Made by a program: the position numbers and the translations under genes. Shown piece by piece: positions 1 through 10,792 of a DNA stretch of 41,481 bases. The DNA is from a virus. The notes beneath the pieces are model-generated. The model ran no database searches, was not told the origin of the DNA, and saw nothing but the letters and a program-made list of their open reading frames with translations. Within the stretch, counting starts at the first letter, position 1; every line of letters starts with the position of its first letter. The stretch is taken from IMG/VR virus record IMGVR_UViG_3300007538_000055, positions 1 through 41,481 of that record; one strand, written 5' to 3'.

Positions 1-3000
1 AGGAATTGTAATAGGGTTTCAAATCCTATTGTTGATGAAAACATTCCTTCTTCTTATAATCTTTGGAAGATTGTTGATCCATTAACTAATGGGGTCATGG
101 CTTACACTCAGACCTATTCTCCTTCATTATTTATTCCAGATACATTTGGACCCTACACTATAAGAAATGATCTCGTAAGTAGTTCTAACGAAAGAAACTT
201 ACTTAATACAATTAATCCTTTATCGCAATTTAAGGAATACAGATTTGATTTAGATTCAGCATATACTCATTCTGTAGCTTCTAATGAACCTGTAGAATTT
301 TCTGCAGAACTCTCTGCCTCGGCAACTTTGGAAATAGTAGGAAATTACTATAAGGCAGCTGTTGAAGATACACCAGAACAAACTGAAACAAATGTTTCTA
401 TAGGAAATTCTACAATAAGAGTTATAAATCTAGAGTCCGCTGTAGACGAAGATAGACTTAGAACAAGTAGTAGCAGTTGGGCTGAAAACGTTTTTCCTTA
501 TACTGGAGATGTAGACATAGCCAATGGTGGCACCAACGCAACAATATCCTCAGGCTATAGGCATCGTTATGCAAGTTATATACAAATATTTTTAAAAGCT
601 TACACTTTATATAAGAATAATGGAACAGATTATTATCCGTATAGTATAGATGGATATTATGGTCCTGCTACTGCTAGTGGAATAACAAAATTCCAACGAG
701 AAGCTGGTGAAAGATTTATTGATGGAAAAGTAGATTCAGAGACCAAATGGTATATGGCAAAATATTGGGGAATAATGAAGAGTACCCTTAAGTCCAATGG
801 CGGATGGGATCAGGTTAAGTCTATGGTTTCCAGTGCAGGTGTTCAAGATTTTTGGGACGCAGCGAGGGGCACGGTTCAGGCATATTCATTAGCCGCAAAC
901 GATGCTAGATATAGAAAGCTTTCATTTACCGGCACAAGGGGGCCGACAGAAACCGCTGACTTCCTTGTGTTTGAGGTTCCTCCAGCAACGCAAACTCTAG
1001 AAAGTTATATGATAAATAAAATTATCATAACACCAGATTCAGAGTGGAATAATTTTACCGTATCTCATATTGGATACGCTTCATCTAGGGCAGGCGCAGA
1101 AGCCTATCAAAATTCTCAAGAAGTGTATAAGGATGCAAGAAATGGTACCATAGAGATAAACCTGGGTCAGAGTCATTCAAATGCTAGATACATATGGTTT
1201 AAGGTTGCCGGTAGATCTTTGCCATCTAGATATGGATATGCAGAAGGATTCGGAATTAGAAAAATTAGAGCTGACATTACTACCTCAATTTCTGAGACGA
1301 GTGTTACGCAACCTTTTGTCCCGGGATCGCCTGAGGCTAATATTCCGACTAAAGTTTTAGTTGATCTAACTTTAGTATCTGACACAGTCCCGAATATATC
1401 TATTGATTCAAATGGGTCAAAATCCTATAATCCATTAAATTTCCTTTCTTCCGCCTTGGATATAAGGGTAACTAGAATTAGATTTTACCATCATTCAACA
1501 AATGCCCTAGAAAGAGACTATAATAATTTAAACATACCATCTTCAGATATAAGAAATACTGGTTCTGAAGGCTACTTGTTTAGGCAGACTGGTGACGATA
1601 TTTATTCAGTTAATCTAAAGCAAGCTGCTTCAAGATTAAATAGTATTTCTTTCAGCATTGAAAAAGTTTATGATGTAATGGGAGAGGAGCATTACGATTC
1701 AGACGTTGGTGGAACCCCTCCAGTGTTACTCGCACAGTCATCTGGGGATAACAATAGCTACTCGGTAGTTTTGTCAACCAATGCTACGTTCTTTGCTGGA
1801 ACTCAAGTGGAGAGATATGTAAATCAAATTTCTTCTTACAAATTAAAGAGCGCCGTATCTGGTGATGTACTTCCGCAGAGAGATACTATTACGGTACTAG
1901 ATGGGGTAATGCTTTTCTGTAAAGATGATGGAACCCCTGAAGGTCTTCCGTCGTCAGAAGATATCAATAGTGGTCTAAGTATTATAGATGACATTGAAAC
2001 AGATAAGAGATATGGAAGCTTTGCTGTTATCAATAATCTTGTTAATGAAGATGGTTTTATTTATGGGTTTTATGATAATTCGCAAAAAGAATTTATAGGC
2101 AAAAAGATAACTTATCTAGATTTTATAGATAGAGGAATAGATAATATATACATAGGTGTTTGTGCGATAGATGCTGACGGTAACACTATGGGTTCAAATG
2201 AGTATTTGGGGCCCACGGTTTCGCAAACATTTATACCAGTAAATATTCCTTTAAGATCAGTGTATGCAATATTTTCAGTTAAGGTTAATACACCTTCTAG
2301 TGTTAGAGTTGGAAATATTTACTCGTCGTTAACGAAAAGAGATTGTTGGGAGCTTCCCATTTATTCTGGTCAGTTTTTAAAGAATATAACTATACCGGAT
2401 TCTGCAAATTATTCTGATTGGAAGAATCAATATGTTGGTCAGCAGCTTTATTGTAATTATGATATTTCTGAAGATATAGATACAACTTGGTCAGATATAT
2501 ATGGTTATGGTCATTATGATGTTTATAATGAGAATCCAGTTTTAATTAATGAAAAAAGGATAAGACTAAGGAGAACTCCTCTTCTTGTTTGGAATCATCC
2601 AACTACTAATGAGGGTTCAATAGTTGGTGGCATGAAACCAGTGTTAAAGATTTACACGAAACAAAGTGTAGATTCTGAATGGACAGAGGTGCCGTATCAG
2701 GATGTTAGAGATGTAAATTCCTTTACGGGTGTAATAGATTTTAAGACTAGAATCGTTCCTTCAGATCCTTCACTTATAAAAGTAGACTATACGACTAAGG
2801 ATAAGCAAATATATTTCAGACAGGTCAATGGGAATCAGATTCCTCTCAATCCAGTCTTAAGTAGTGATTATGTTTCATTTATAGATCCTTTATATATATA
2901 CATATTACCTGCACAAGTTTGGAAATCCTCAAATTCTAATGATACGGTTTCTTATGAGCTTGTAGAAGATTACGAGTATACTACTAGTGTTAACTTTACT

Positions 3001-3378
3001 TATGATTCTAGAATTTTTGATAAAACTTCTCATTTGTATAATCCTTTTGCTCTAAAGATAGCAATAATATATACTTTAAGAAATCCGAATAACACACCCG
3101 CAGCAATAGAAGATACAAGAAGTAGAGGCGGTGGGGTTGTTGATGGGTATTTAAATAATGAAAAGTTTGAAAACATTGCTGGTCTAGATTCAGCTTGGGA
3201 CGTTCAGCCACCTTCAGGTCACGCCTATCCAAATGGCGGATATGTTGTTATAAGAATACCGCAAGAAGTTAGAAATCACTTTACTAGAAATTATGAGATT
3301 TATAGAATCATCTCTAATAACCTAACTGCTGGAGTCGTCTACGACCTGCAAGATATGGAAGGGAATCCCTGGGGTTAA
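1..3378 (+). CDS. Virion (tail/baseplate-type) protein with peptidoglycan-binding-like domain, 5' partial
   Basis: The frame is open from base 1, so the ATG at 97 is probably an internal Met and the true start lies outside the window. At about 588-760 the protein has a peptidoglycan-binding-like stretch: IDGYYGPATASGITKFQ followed by DGKVDSETKWYM, the usual DGxxGPxTxxAxxxFQ pattern. The rest looks beta-rich, with many Ser, Thr, Asn and Tyr residues, as in phage tail or baseplate proteins. Near 1231-1275 it carries GFGIRKIRADI, a motif shared with the next large genes. The stop is 2 bases before the next ATG, so the two are co-transcribed. Tail or baseplate is inferred from size, composition and neighbours; the wall-binding role is inferred from the domain. 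Confidence 0.7.
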   Translation, partial: RNCNRVSNPIVDENIPSSYNLWKIVDPLTNGVMAYTQTYSPSLFIPDTFGPYTIRNDLVSSSNERNLLNTINPLSQFKEYRFDLDSAYTHSVASNEPVEFSAELSASATLEIVGNYYKAAVEDTPEQTETNVSIGNSTIRVINLESAVDEDRLRTSSSSWAENVFPYTGDVDIANGGTNATISSGYRHRYASYIQIFLKAYTLYKNNGTDYYPYSIDGYYGPATASGITKFQREAGERFIDGKVDSETKWYMAKYWGIMKSTLKSNGGWDQVKSMVSSAGVQDFWDAARGTVQAYSLAANDARYRKLSFTGTRGPTETADFLVFEVPPATQTLESYMINKIIITPDSEWNNFTVSHIGYASSRAGAEAYQNSQEVYKDARNGTIEINLGQSHSNARYIWFKVAGRSLPSRYGYAEGFGIRKIRADITTSISETSVTQPFVPGSPEANIPTKVLVDLTLVSDTVPNISIDSNGSKSYNPLNFLSSALDIRVTRIRFYHHSTNALERDYNNLNIPSSDIRNTGSEGYLFRQTGDDIYSVNLKQAASRLNSISFSIEKVYDVMGEEHYDSDVGGTPPVLLAQSSGDNNSYSVVLSTNATFFAGTQVERYVNQISSYKLKSAVSGDVLPQRDTITVLDGVMLFCKDDGTPEGLPSSEDINSGLSIIDDIETDKRYGSFAVINNLVNEDGFIYGFYDNSQKEFIGKKITYLDFIDRGIDNIYIGVCAIDADGNTMGSNEYLGPTVSQTFIPVNIPLRSVYAIFSVKVNTPSSVRVGNIYSSLTKRDCWELPIYSGQFLKNITIPDSANYSDWKNQYVGQQLYCNYDISEDIDTTWSDIYGYGHYDVYNENPVLINEKRIRLRRTPLLVWNHPTTNEGSIVGGMKPVLKIYTKQSVDSEWTEVPYQDVRDVNSFTGVIDFKTRIVPSDPSLIKVDYTTKDKQIYFRQVNGNQIPLNPVLSSDYVSFIDPLYIYILPAQVWKSSNSNDTVSYELVEDYEYTTSVNFTYDSRIFDKTSHLYNPFALKIAIIYTLRNPNNTPAAIEDTRSRGGGVVDGYLNNEKFENIAGLDSAWDVQPPSGHAYPNGGYVVIRIPQEVRNHFTRNYEIYRIISNNLTAGVVYDLQDMEGNPWG

Positions 3379-3380
3379 TT

Positions 3381-5999
3381 ATGTTAAGTTTACTTCCTAC
3401 AACTTTTGGAACGTTATCTACAGGAACTAATTCAACTGTATCTAGTTTGATTAGACAAATGAAGGTTAGTAAGTATGATGTATCTCAGATAATTACACAG
3501 TTATCTGCATTTAGGTCCCCAGTAGATTTTGCTGCAGCCAGAGTTGCTCCTGGATCTACTTTAACTAGGGAACTGCTTACAGATATGTTTAGGGATTCTT
3601 CATCTAGAATGAAATTATTGTTTTCTACAGCAAATGGAATAGCTACAGCTATTGGTTCTATGATAGAAGTTTTTTCATCAGAAATAAATAAGTTAGAAAA
3701 AGATCTAAATGATTTAAAAACTTTCATAGATAATTATGAATTTTTATCTGGTAAAGATGACTTCTATAATTCAAGTTATATAGAAAAATTTGACAACTTT
3801 GAAGGAGACTATAGATCTGATGGAGTTAGCTTTAGAATACCTGACAGAGATGGTGTAACTTTTCCGCTTGGTGGAAATGGATTTGTCGATTCTGTAACTG
3901 GATTTTTTAAAGTTGGAAAAAATTATACAAATCTTAGTGTTTTGGATAGGGTTAGTTCTATATCTTTATCTAATAATTTTTCTTCTTATGTAACTTCAGA
4001 TTCAGACTTTTCAAACGTGTTGAATCAAGACGTGCAGAATTCCTGGAACGTTACTGTTAAATCTCCAGTTATACTTACTTCCTTTTTGTCTAATTATTCT
4101 CAGTATATAAACTATGACTATGTAGGTCAAAAGGGGGCAGAGGTTGTATCAGAGATTCAGTTCACTTCTCCTGTTCAAATGGATACAATTAGATTGAATC
4201 CAAATATATCAAATGGGCTGACACTACTTCAGGTGGTAGCATTTAACGCAGATCTCAACAACCAAGAGTCAACTGTTAATCAGGCTGATTATAAGCTGCT
4301 TCTAAGTTCACCACTTTTATTAAAGGGTACTCATGAGGTGTCCTTTGACCAAATGCAAGTGTCAAAGTTAATTTTTATATTCTCTCAAAAATCTTATGTT
4401 AGAAATAAGATGGTTCCTATAAGCTCTGAAATAAATTCAAAGAGCATTCAAAGATTTATTAATCTAAGATCTGTTAATAGGAGAAAAGAATTTAGTAAAA
4501 ATCAAGATATGGTTCTATTCTATTTCAATAAGAGGAATACAATATCTGGATTTATAAAGAATAAAAATCAAAATAAAGATTATTACTCTAATTCATTTCC
4601 AGCTAAAATTGATCCGCTGGCAAATGTTATCAGAAATGAAATAATGATGGTTGACAACTATGACATATCAGAAGTCCCTGCTGTTGAGCTCAGTAGGAAT
4701 TTTGAAAGGATGATCAATGCAGTCTCATATGCAATGGATAGAACTGGTTCATTTGTTTCTCCATCTACACATGTAGGTAGCTCGGAATCTTCTCGTAAGT
4801 CTTTTTCTTTGTCGGGGATATCGGGGGCTGTTAGGTTGTCTCAATCAATGATTAACGACTACAGAAGGCAGAATTTCAACCCTCCAGTATTAATTAACTC
4901 CAAGAGAGATGCTCTTGATGCAACTTTTGCAGAGGAAAGATCTGATTTTTACGAATACGTATTTTCTATAAAATCTATAGAGTTTTTGAACACAGTACAT
5001 GAGTCAACGTCTCCAAGTAAGGCATGTTTTGTTACTAAGAAAATACAAACAGATGGTCAGCCACTGGCTATGAAGGTAAAGTTAGATTCTGTTACTGGTC
5101 ATCTGTTGTCGGATATTCAGGGGTTAGATATTCCAGGTTTATCTTCTTATGAGGTATCTATCAGCAATGTAGACAATCCAACTAGTGAAGATGATTGGAT
5201 TCCTATTTTACCCCTAAACTATAGAAGTGTAGATTCTGAGTTTGTAGTTTTTGATTTGTCAGAATACAAGTACAAGACACGTTTTAGGGCAATTGGAACA
5301 AGTGTACTATTATACAAGGATGGGGTTTTGTGTGACCCTAGTTCTTTTTCTTTTGATGAAATCAATAGTACAATAAGATTATTAGATAATTCTTTATATA
5401 GTCAGTCTTCAATATTTACTGTTGGCTATTCAGTTAATCTATCAAGTTATAATCCGTATGAACTTGATTTTATTAAAACAAATATACATAAAGATTCCGT
5501 AAAAATATATTCTAGTAGTTTTGGTTCCGGGCAAAGATTTTTGAGAACTGGTCAGACAAATTCTATTAAGCTAGATTACATTCCTTTTGTAAATGAAACA
5601 TACAAGAGAAGTTGTACATACAATTCTGAAATTGGTACTATATTTTTAGGTTCTGGTTCTGGATATTCTCCTGTTAGGGTTAGACTGAATGATGGGACTT
5701 ACGCAATCAACTTAACAAATTATACTAACTCTTCTAAGTCGGTTCAGTTTTATCAGTCTTCAACTCCGTTGTTTTATGTAAATGGAAATAATTTAGTTTT
5801 TGATAGATCTATAGATTCAACATTTTTTGTAGAGTATAGTTACATACCTAATTCTGTGCGTATAAGAGTTATAGTTAGAAAAAACGTATCAGAAATTAAC
5901 ATATCTGATAAAATTGATACTTTAATAGCTAAAATTAAAACAATTAATTACGACCCTTATTACGATAAGCTAAACTTTTTATCAAGAATAGAGATTTAA
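3381..5999 (+). CDS. Large tail/baseplate-like structural protein
   Basis: An 872-residue protein of no family I can name with certainty. The N-terminal ~120 residues look helical and end in a charged stretch (SEINKLEKDLNDLKTF). They are followed by beta-rich segments with a galactose-binding-like look and a C-terminal half typical of tail fibre or baseplate proteins. At about residue 523 it has VFSIKSIEF, equivalent to motifs in the neighbouring large proteins. IFIFSQKSY, near residue 333, is another shared element. The gene starts 3 bases after the upstream stop and ends 1 base before the next ATG. A virion role is inferred from position and paralogy. Confidence 0.65.
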   Translation: MLSLLPTTFGTLSTGTNSTVSSLIRQMKVSKYDVSQIITQLSAFRSPVDFAAARVAPGSTLTRELLTDMFRDSSSRMKLLFSTANGIATAIGSMIEVFSSEINKLEKDLNDLKTFIDNYEFLSGKDDFYNSSYIEKFDNFEGDYRSDGVSFRIPDRDGVTFPLGGNGFVDSVTGFFKVGKNYTNLSVLDRVSSISLSNNFSSYVTSDSDFSNVLNQDVQNSWNVTVKSPVILTSFLSNYSQYINYDYVGQKGAEVVSEIQFTSPVQMDTIRLNPNISNGLTLLQVVAFNADLNNQESTVNQADYKLLLSSPLLLKGTHEVSFDQMQVSKLIFIFSQKSYVRNKMVPISSEINSKSIQRFINLRSVNRRKEFSKNQDMVLFYFNKRNTISGFIKNKNQNKDYYSNSFPAKIDPLANVIRNEIMMVDNYDISEVPAVELSRNFERMINAVSYAMDRTGSFVSPSTHVGSSESSRKSFSLSGISGAVRLSQSMINDYRRQNFNPPVLINSKRDALDATFAEERSDFYEYVFSIKSIEFLNTVHESTSPSKACFVTKKIQTDGQPLAMKVKLDSVTGHLLSDIQGLDIPGLSSYEVSISNVDNPTSEDDWIPILPLNYRSVDSEFVVFDLSEYKYKTRFRAIGTSVLLYKDGVLCDPSSFSFDEINSTIRLLDNSLYSQSSIFTVGYSVNLSSYNPYELDFIKTNIHKDSVKIYSSSFGSGQRFLRTGQTNSIKLDYIPFVNETYKRSCTYNSEIGTIFLGSGSGYSPVRVRLNDGTYAINLTNYTNSSKSVQFYQSSTPLFYVNGNNLVFDRSIDSTFFVEYSYIPNSVRIRVIVRKNVSEINISDKIDTLIAKIKTINYDPYYDKLNFLSRIEI

Positions 6000-6000
6000 A

Positions 6001-8235
6001 ATGGCACAAGCATCATCAAACACATTGGTTCTGAGCCAAATATTTATGAAGCTTTCTGAGTTTTATCAAAAAGATTTAAATGGTCTTTTTAGAGACGATG
6101 CAGAGAGGCTGCAGGAGTATACTGAAATAATGAGTCAGCTATACGAGAAAGTTTCTAGGCCTTTGACTTATCTGGATCCCTTTATAAAAGGTGAGCCACC
6201 ATTTTCTGATAAATTAAATAGATTTACTCAGTCATTATCTCAAGATATAAACGCTATCACTGTTGATGTTGACTATTTGTCAGCTAAAACCGTGAATGTT
6301 TTCAACATGATGAAAACTAATATTGATAAAGAAAAAAAATATCTAGACAGAATATCTTCTAAGTCAAAGATACTAAAGATGTACAACAAGAGTCCTTCTG
6401 ATGATTTAGTGTATTTTGGTGATTCTTTTGAGAACGCAGATAAGGTAGATATATCTCTGATAAAAAAGGGTATGACTCCATTGATACAAAATGGGTCAGC
6501 TTCATTTTCAGTGGAAAGATCTAAAGATTGGCTAATAAGTACTATCAGTGTAGTCGATCCGCTTTACAACGGCAAGAGGGGCAACAATCACCAGGTAAGA
6601 ATTGGTAGCTCTCAAGATGTAGATACTACTTATAAGTATGTTTTTGAAGACAGCCCAAACTTAAATGACCCAAATAATATCATAGATTCAAACCCTCTAA
6701 CTTCTTTTGAATGTGAAGTTATATATGTTGATAAAGACGTTGTTAGAGATCAAAATGGGGAAACAATTTCAGACAATTTCTCACTAAGGAATGAAAAAGA
6801 GTTTTGCTACATAGCGGAGAAGGGATCAGTTCCCGGAGTAGATGAGGGAACTCTTTTAAATTGGTCAAACCATGATGTGTCACAACCATTTGAGGTAGAT
6901 GTTGTGTTGGAGTCAAGAAATTCTCCAATAGCTAATGCGATTAACATAAGTCCATTTTTTGCATCTATGGACTTTGTTAAGGTTTCATCTGTCCTCGTTT
7001 ATAGTCAAGATGGATCGTCGGAAGAAGTTCTAACTAATCCTATATTTATTGGTTCGTCTATAGCTCCAATTAATTTAGACTTCTCTAGTTCATATTTCTA
7101 CAACAATGCTGTGGTCAGGTTTGATGAAAGAAATGTTTCAAAAATAAAGATAAGGTTTAGTCAAACAAATCCAAAAGATATTGATATACAGCATATTTAC
7201 TGGGCTCCAGACTACCTAGATGATAGCAACGAAGACAATAGCCCGTTTTATGGTTTATCTAGATTTAATCCAGAAGCATTAAGTTCTGAAGTTTATGAAG
7301 AAATAAGATTTGATTATAAGTCAATCCTGCCCCAGTATTCTGTTCCAAATAGATACAAGGTTCAAGCAGATGCAAGAAAGAACGTTCCTGTAACGTTAAG
7401 AAGAAAGCCAGTTACCTATTCAAAGTATGTAATTGTTTTGCCGATGGAAAGAGATGGCGTCACAAGAGATTATTACTTCACTAGATGGGTTGAAGGTAAT
7501 CCTTCCATATCAAGTGAGTTAAAGTTGGGACCGAGTTTTGAGGGTGTACCTGTTAGGTACTTTGATAATCAGGAGGACGGGGATGCCGATGTCCAATCAT
7601 TAAAAGACTGGGCTCAAGATGGCAATAATCAGCAAGATTCAGAAGGTAGGTACATCTTAAGTGCAAGTTCCCTCGGTGGCTTTGGTGCAGAGTTCATTTT
7701 AGACTTGGATGATATAGAGGTGAGATTTTTTGAAAGAACTTTTAATGATGTAGACACTTATTACAGTGTTCCATTAAAGCTACAAAAAGAGCTTTATTAT
7801 GCAAAGAGATTTGCAATAGGCTTAAGAGATATTTCTGTTTATCATGAGACTTATAGTTCTCAATTTGAAGTAGTTTCTACTCCATATATTTTTAACTTTC
7901 CAGTAGATTCAATCATGCTATCTGTGGACAGTAATGTGAGTAATTCTTTCTCACCTAACGTAAATTTATATTACTATATATCTGTAAACGGTGGAGATTC
8001 TTGGATAAGAATAAGTCCGATACAGCTAGATAACGAAGGTATCCCTGAGATAGTTTCGTTTAACAATAATGTTCCGAAGGACTTTGAATTACCTGGTGTA
8101 CTATATTTAAACTATCCAGATATACCAGAAAGAATAGATAGTGTTATGGTAATGATTCAGGCAGTGAGATCTAGGGGTTCAAACTTTACTCCTGAAGTAA
8201 GATCTTATGAACTGATAGCAAAGGTGAAAAGATGA
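6001..8235 (+). CDS. Tail/baseplate-like structural protein (paralogue of neighbours)
   Basis: 744 residues. A helical N-terminal ~125 residues (KEKKYLDRISSKSKILKMY) leads into YFGDSFENADKVD and then beta-rich domains. IKIRFSQTNPKDI (around residue 384) and FAIGLRDISVYHETY (around residue 602) match elements in the upstream 872-residue and downstream 705- and 419-residue products. The last ~120 residues look like a beta-sandwich (YYYISVNGGDSWIRISP). The stop overlaps the next start by 4 bases (ATGA), suggesting translational coupling. No enzyme motif is visible. A baseplate or tail-fibre component is the best guess. Confidence 0.62.
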   Translation: MAQASSNTLVLSQIFMKLSEFYQKDLNGLFRDDAERLQEYTEIMSQLYEKVSRPLTYLDPFIKGEPPFSDKLNRFTQSLSQDINAITVDVDYLSAKTVNVFNMMKTNIDKEKKYLDRISSKSKILKMYNKSPSDDLVYFGDSFENADKVDISLIKKGMTPLIQNGSASFSVERSKDWLISTISVVDPLYNGKRGNNHQVRIGSSQDVDTTYKYVFEDSPNLNDPNNIIDSNPLTSFECEVIYVDKDVVRDQNGETISDNFSLRNEKEFCYIAEKGSVPGVDEGTLLNWSNHDVSQPFEVDVVLESRNSPIANAINISPFFASMDFVKVSSVLVYSQDGSSEEVLTNPIFIGSSIAPINLDFSSSYFYNNAVVRFDERNVSKIKIRFSQTNPKDIDIQHIYWAPDYLDDSNEDNSPFYGLSRFNPEALSSEVYEEIRFDYKSILPQYSVPNRYKVQADARKNVPVTLRRKPVTYSKYVIVLPMERDGVTRDYYFTRWVEGNPSISSELKLGPSFEGVPVRYFDNQEDGDADVQSLKDWAQDGNNQQDSEGRYILSASSLGGFGAEFILDLDDIEVRFFERTFNDVDTYYSVPLKLQKELYYAKRFAIGLRDISVYHETYSSQFEVVSTPYIFNFPVDSIMLSVDSNVSNSFSPNVNLYYYISVNGGDSWIRISPIQLDNEGIPEIVSFNNNVPKDFELPGVLYLNYPDIPERIDSVMVMIQAVRSRGSNFTPEVRSYELIAKVKR

Positions 8236-10349
8236 TAGATATACCTAGTATTCAGAAAAGAAAATTTTTAAATAATGTATATAAAGCTTTATATGCAAAA
8301 GGTGTTCAGCCAAATGATCAGGATGTTAGAAGACTCTTCTCTGCTTACTTTGCTCAAAATTCTTTAGGTTCTCCAGTTAGAATTAATTTTTCCGAGTTAG
8401 ATCAGGAAGACGTTATTGATGTCGATGTTGTTAACCAGCTAATGGCTAACACGCTTCTAAATTTAGAGGTTCTGTATGATTTAGTTTGGGAAAATAATAA
8501 TCAGATATTGTCTGTCATTACAGCCTTAAATAACAAGTTGGACAACCTTAGGGCAAAAAGAAAGGATTTAGAATCTATTGTAGATCAACTTATTTTTTCT
8601 AATGAAAATTCGGATGGCTACTTTTATTCATTCTTAGATACATTTTCAACAACAGATTATGTTGATCTAGATTTATCTACTGCGTACGTAGATACTGTTA
8701 ATGGTTTGACTTCGGTACCTGTTATAACCTCAGATCTCTCTAATGCTATCGCAGCAGATCAGGTAACATCATCTAACGTTAGCATGAGTAAGATTATAAA
8801 TGGTGAAGTTATTTCTAGTTCTTCTGATGTGTCAGATTTTGATGTAGTATTTGATGGATTAACAGATACCTTTTGGTCCACAACCGTAGAATCACAATCA
8901 CCTGCCGTAGCTTCAGTAGTTTTAGATATACCTATTAGTTCATCTTTTTCTATATCTAAAATTAATCTAAGGTTAATTTCTGTTTCTCCCTGCAGTGCTG
9001 CACTAGCATTAACTCCTTCTAATGCTAGTGAACAAAGTGTTGAAATCATTAAAAATTCAAAAGGAGATTATGATAGATTTTCTTTCATTGTTCCAAATCA
9101 AAAGTACAATAGAGCTGTGTTAACTTTGTATAAGTATGAGCATGACGAGATAGTTAATGGGTCTTCTCTCCCGTATAAGTATAGATTTGGAATTAGTGAA
9201 ATACTGATAGGTTCAGATTACCATGATAAAAAAGGTGTATTAGTTTCTAAATCAATATCTTTGCCGGTCATAGATAATTCAAATTTAGAGATAAGCACAG
9301 TATCTTTAGATGTTGATCAAAATGTGCCAGATGATAGTTTAATTAGGTATTATGTAGCTCCAGATGTAGATGGTGCACAGTCTGTGTCTGACTTTAATTG
9401 GTATTCATTAGATCCAGGATCAATAAATACTGGAAGCTTTTCTAAGGAAATTTCTTTCCTGTCTTCAAATTTAAAGACAGTCTATTTTAATTCAAATACA
9501 TCTCCGTTTATTGATGTTGTTGTGGACAATGATTCCACAAATCTTAATTTAAGAAATCCAATACCGGTCCCGTACGCTACAGAAAAGTCAGCTTATAGAT
9601 TTAAAAATGTTCCATCTGGACTTAATGTTGTTAATCCATTTATACTAAGTGGAATAAATGGTCTGCGTTCTTATTTTGAATATTCAAGTAGTCCATCTGA
9701 TTTATATAAATCTGTTAGCTATTGGTTAAATCAAATATCAGATGGGATTGTAACGCCTGACCTAGTAAAGAATCAGGCTGTGGTTATTGATTCAATAAGA
9801 CCTAGTGGATCTGGGTTTATGTCTTGTAAAATTCTTTGTGATCAAGATGTTGCAACAGTTCAAACTATATCTAAGTCGTCTTTAGATTTTAACTTGTCTA
9901 TTTATTTAAACGGTAATTTAATTTCTGATATTCCTAAAGGAAATTTGTCTAGTTCTATAGAGTGGAATTTTGTTAAGGGTGTAAATAATATTCAAATAGG
10001 ATATGATAATTTTACAAACTTTACTCAAACGGTTAGTATAATGTCCGGAGTAAGCTTGTCAGAGTATGGGACAATATATTTGGATTACTTTACCTACCTA
10101 GATCCAATTGAGTTTAGAAGAAGATCGTTTGATTCCCTTAATGCGTTTACTATACAGAATGTTTATGGAGAAAATCAGATACTGTCAACAAAACGAATAC
10201 AATCTAATTCTTTGATAAAATACTACGAAGATGTAAGTGACATTATTACTGCAGTTAGGTATAGGGTTGATCTTTTTAGGGGTTCAAATCCTTTGGTTAC
10301 ACCAACCGTAAATGCGGTTAGGGTAAAGTTTAAGCATACTGATTCATAG
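8232..10349 (+). CDS. Tail/baseplate-like structural protein with discoidin-like domain
   Basis: 705 residues. After a helical N terminus with a coiled-coil-like stretch (NNKLDNLRAKRKDLESIV) comes FLDTFSTTDYVDLDL. Then comes a segment resembling an F5/8 type C (discoidin, galactose-binding-like) fold: VFDGLTDTFWSTTVES followed by a run of short beta strands. YRFGISEILIGSDYH at about residue 315 is the copy of the motif shared by five proteins here. A carbohydrate-binding role at the tail tip is possible but inferred. The start overlaps the upstream stop by 4 bases, and the next gene begins 8 bases after its stop. Confidence 0.62.
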   Translation: MIDIPSIQKRKFLNNVYKALYAKGVQPNDQDVRRLFSAYFAQNSLGSPVRINFSELDQEDVIDVDVVNQLMANTLLNLEVLYDLVWENNNQILSVITALNNKLDNLRAKRKDLESIVDQLIFSNENSDGYFYSFLDTFSTTDYVDLDLSTAYVDTVNGLTSVPVITSDLSNAIAADQVTSSNVSMSKIINGEVISSSSDVSDFDVVFDGLTDTFWSTTVESQSPAVASVVLDIPISSSFSISKINLRLISVSPCSAALALTPSNASEQSVEIIKNSKGDYDRFSFIVPNQKYNRAVLTLYKYEHDEIVNGSSLPYKYRFGISEILIGSDYHDKKGVLVSKSISLPVIDNSNLEISTVSLDVDQNVPDDSLIRYYVAPDVDGAQSVSDFNWYSLDPGSINTGSFSKEISFLSSNLKTVYFNSNTSPFIDVVVDNDSTNLNLRNPIPVPYATEKSAYRFKNVPSGLNVVNPFILSGINGLRSYFEYSSSPSDLYKSVSYWLNQISDGIVTPDLVKNQAVVIDSIRPSGSGFMSCKILCDQDVATVQTISKSSLDFNLSIYLNGNLISDIPKGNLSSSIEWNFVKGVNNIQIGYDNFTNFTQTVSIMSGVSLSEYGTIYLDYFTYLDPIEFRRRSFDSLNAFTIQNVYGENQILSTKRIQSNSLIKYYEDVSDIITAVRYRVDLFRGSNPLVTPTVNAVRVKFKHTDS

Positions 10350-10357
10350 GATTTAAA

Positions 10358-10792
10358 ATGGCTATAAGTTATACGGGAAACAACAAAATTAATAAGCTGA
10401 TAACTCCACTGTTAGATAAGACTAGGGCCATATATAGGGGTCCTAGGAGTAGTGAGCAACATAATAGGGAATCAATGCAGATACTTATGGATATTAATAG
10501 GATACAGTCAAACCTTGAGCAGGTATCTTCTAATATAGAATCTAAAGTTGAGCAGTTGACTGGAACAACTTCTATTTATAATGATCTTTCTATAGATAAT
10601 CTTAGAGAAATACTAAGAGGTGATGGTGTAAGTAATAGAGTTCAGGATTTGACTGTTTATATTGACTCAGACACCAAAGACTACAGTGATCCAAATGATC
10701 AAGATGACTTATATTTGAGTACTATATTAAGGAATCAGGGAAGAATATCTAGATTAGTTTCTAGAATCTCTACACTCGAAAAGGTAAAGTAA
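10358..10792 (+). CDS. Small helical, probably structural protein
   Basis: 144 residues, unrecognised. The centre (INRIQSNLEQVSSNIESKVE) and C terminus (ILRNQGRISRLVSRISTLEK) have heptad-like spacing suited to a coiled coil. It sits between two structural-type genes, and its stop is immediately followed by the next ATG. It may be a trimeric linker or a chaperone for the adjoining baseplate proteins; this is inferred only from position and predicted helicity. Confidence 0.55.
   Translation: MAISYTGNNKINKLITPLLDKTRAIYRGPRSSEQHNRESMQILMDINRIQSNLEQVSSNIESKVEQLTGTTSIYNDLSIDNLREILRGDGVSNRVQDLTVYIDSDTKDYSDPNDQDDLYLSTILRNQGRISRLVSRISTLEKVK

Noticed and set aside
8759-9049. 96-residue minus-strand frame in a tail gene
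   Set aside because: It lies fully inside a structural gene and has no independent signal.
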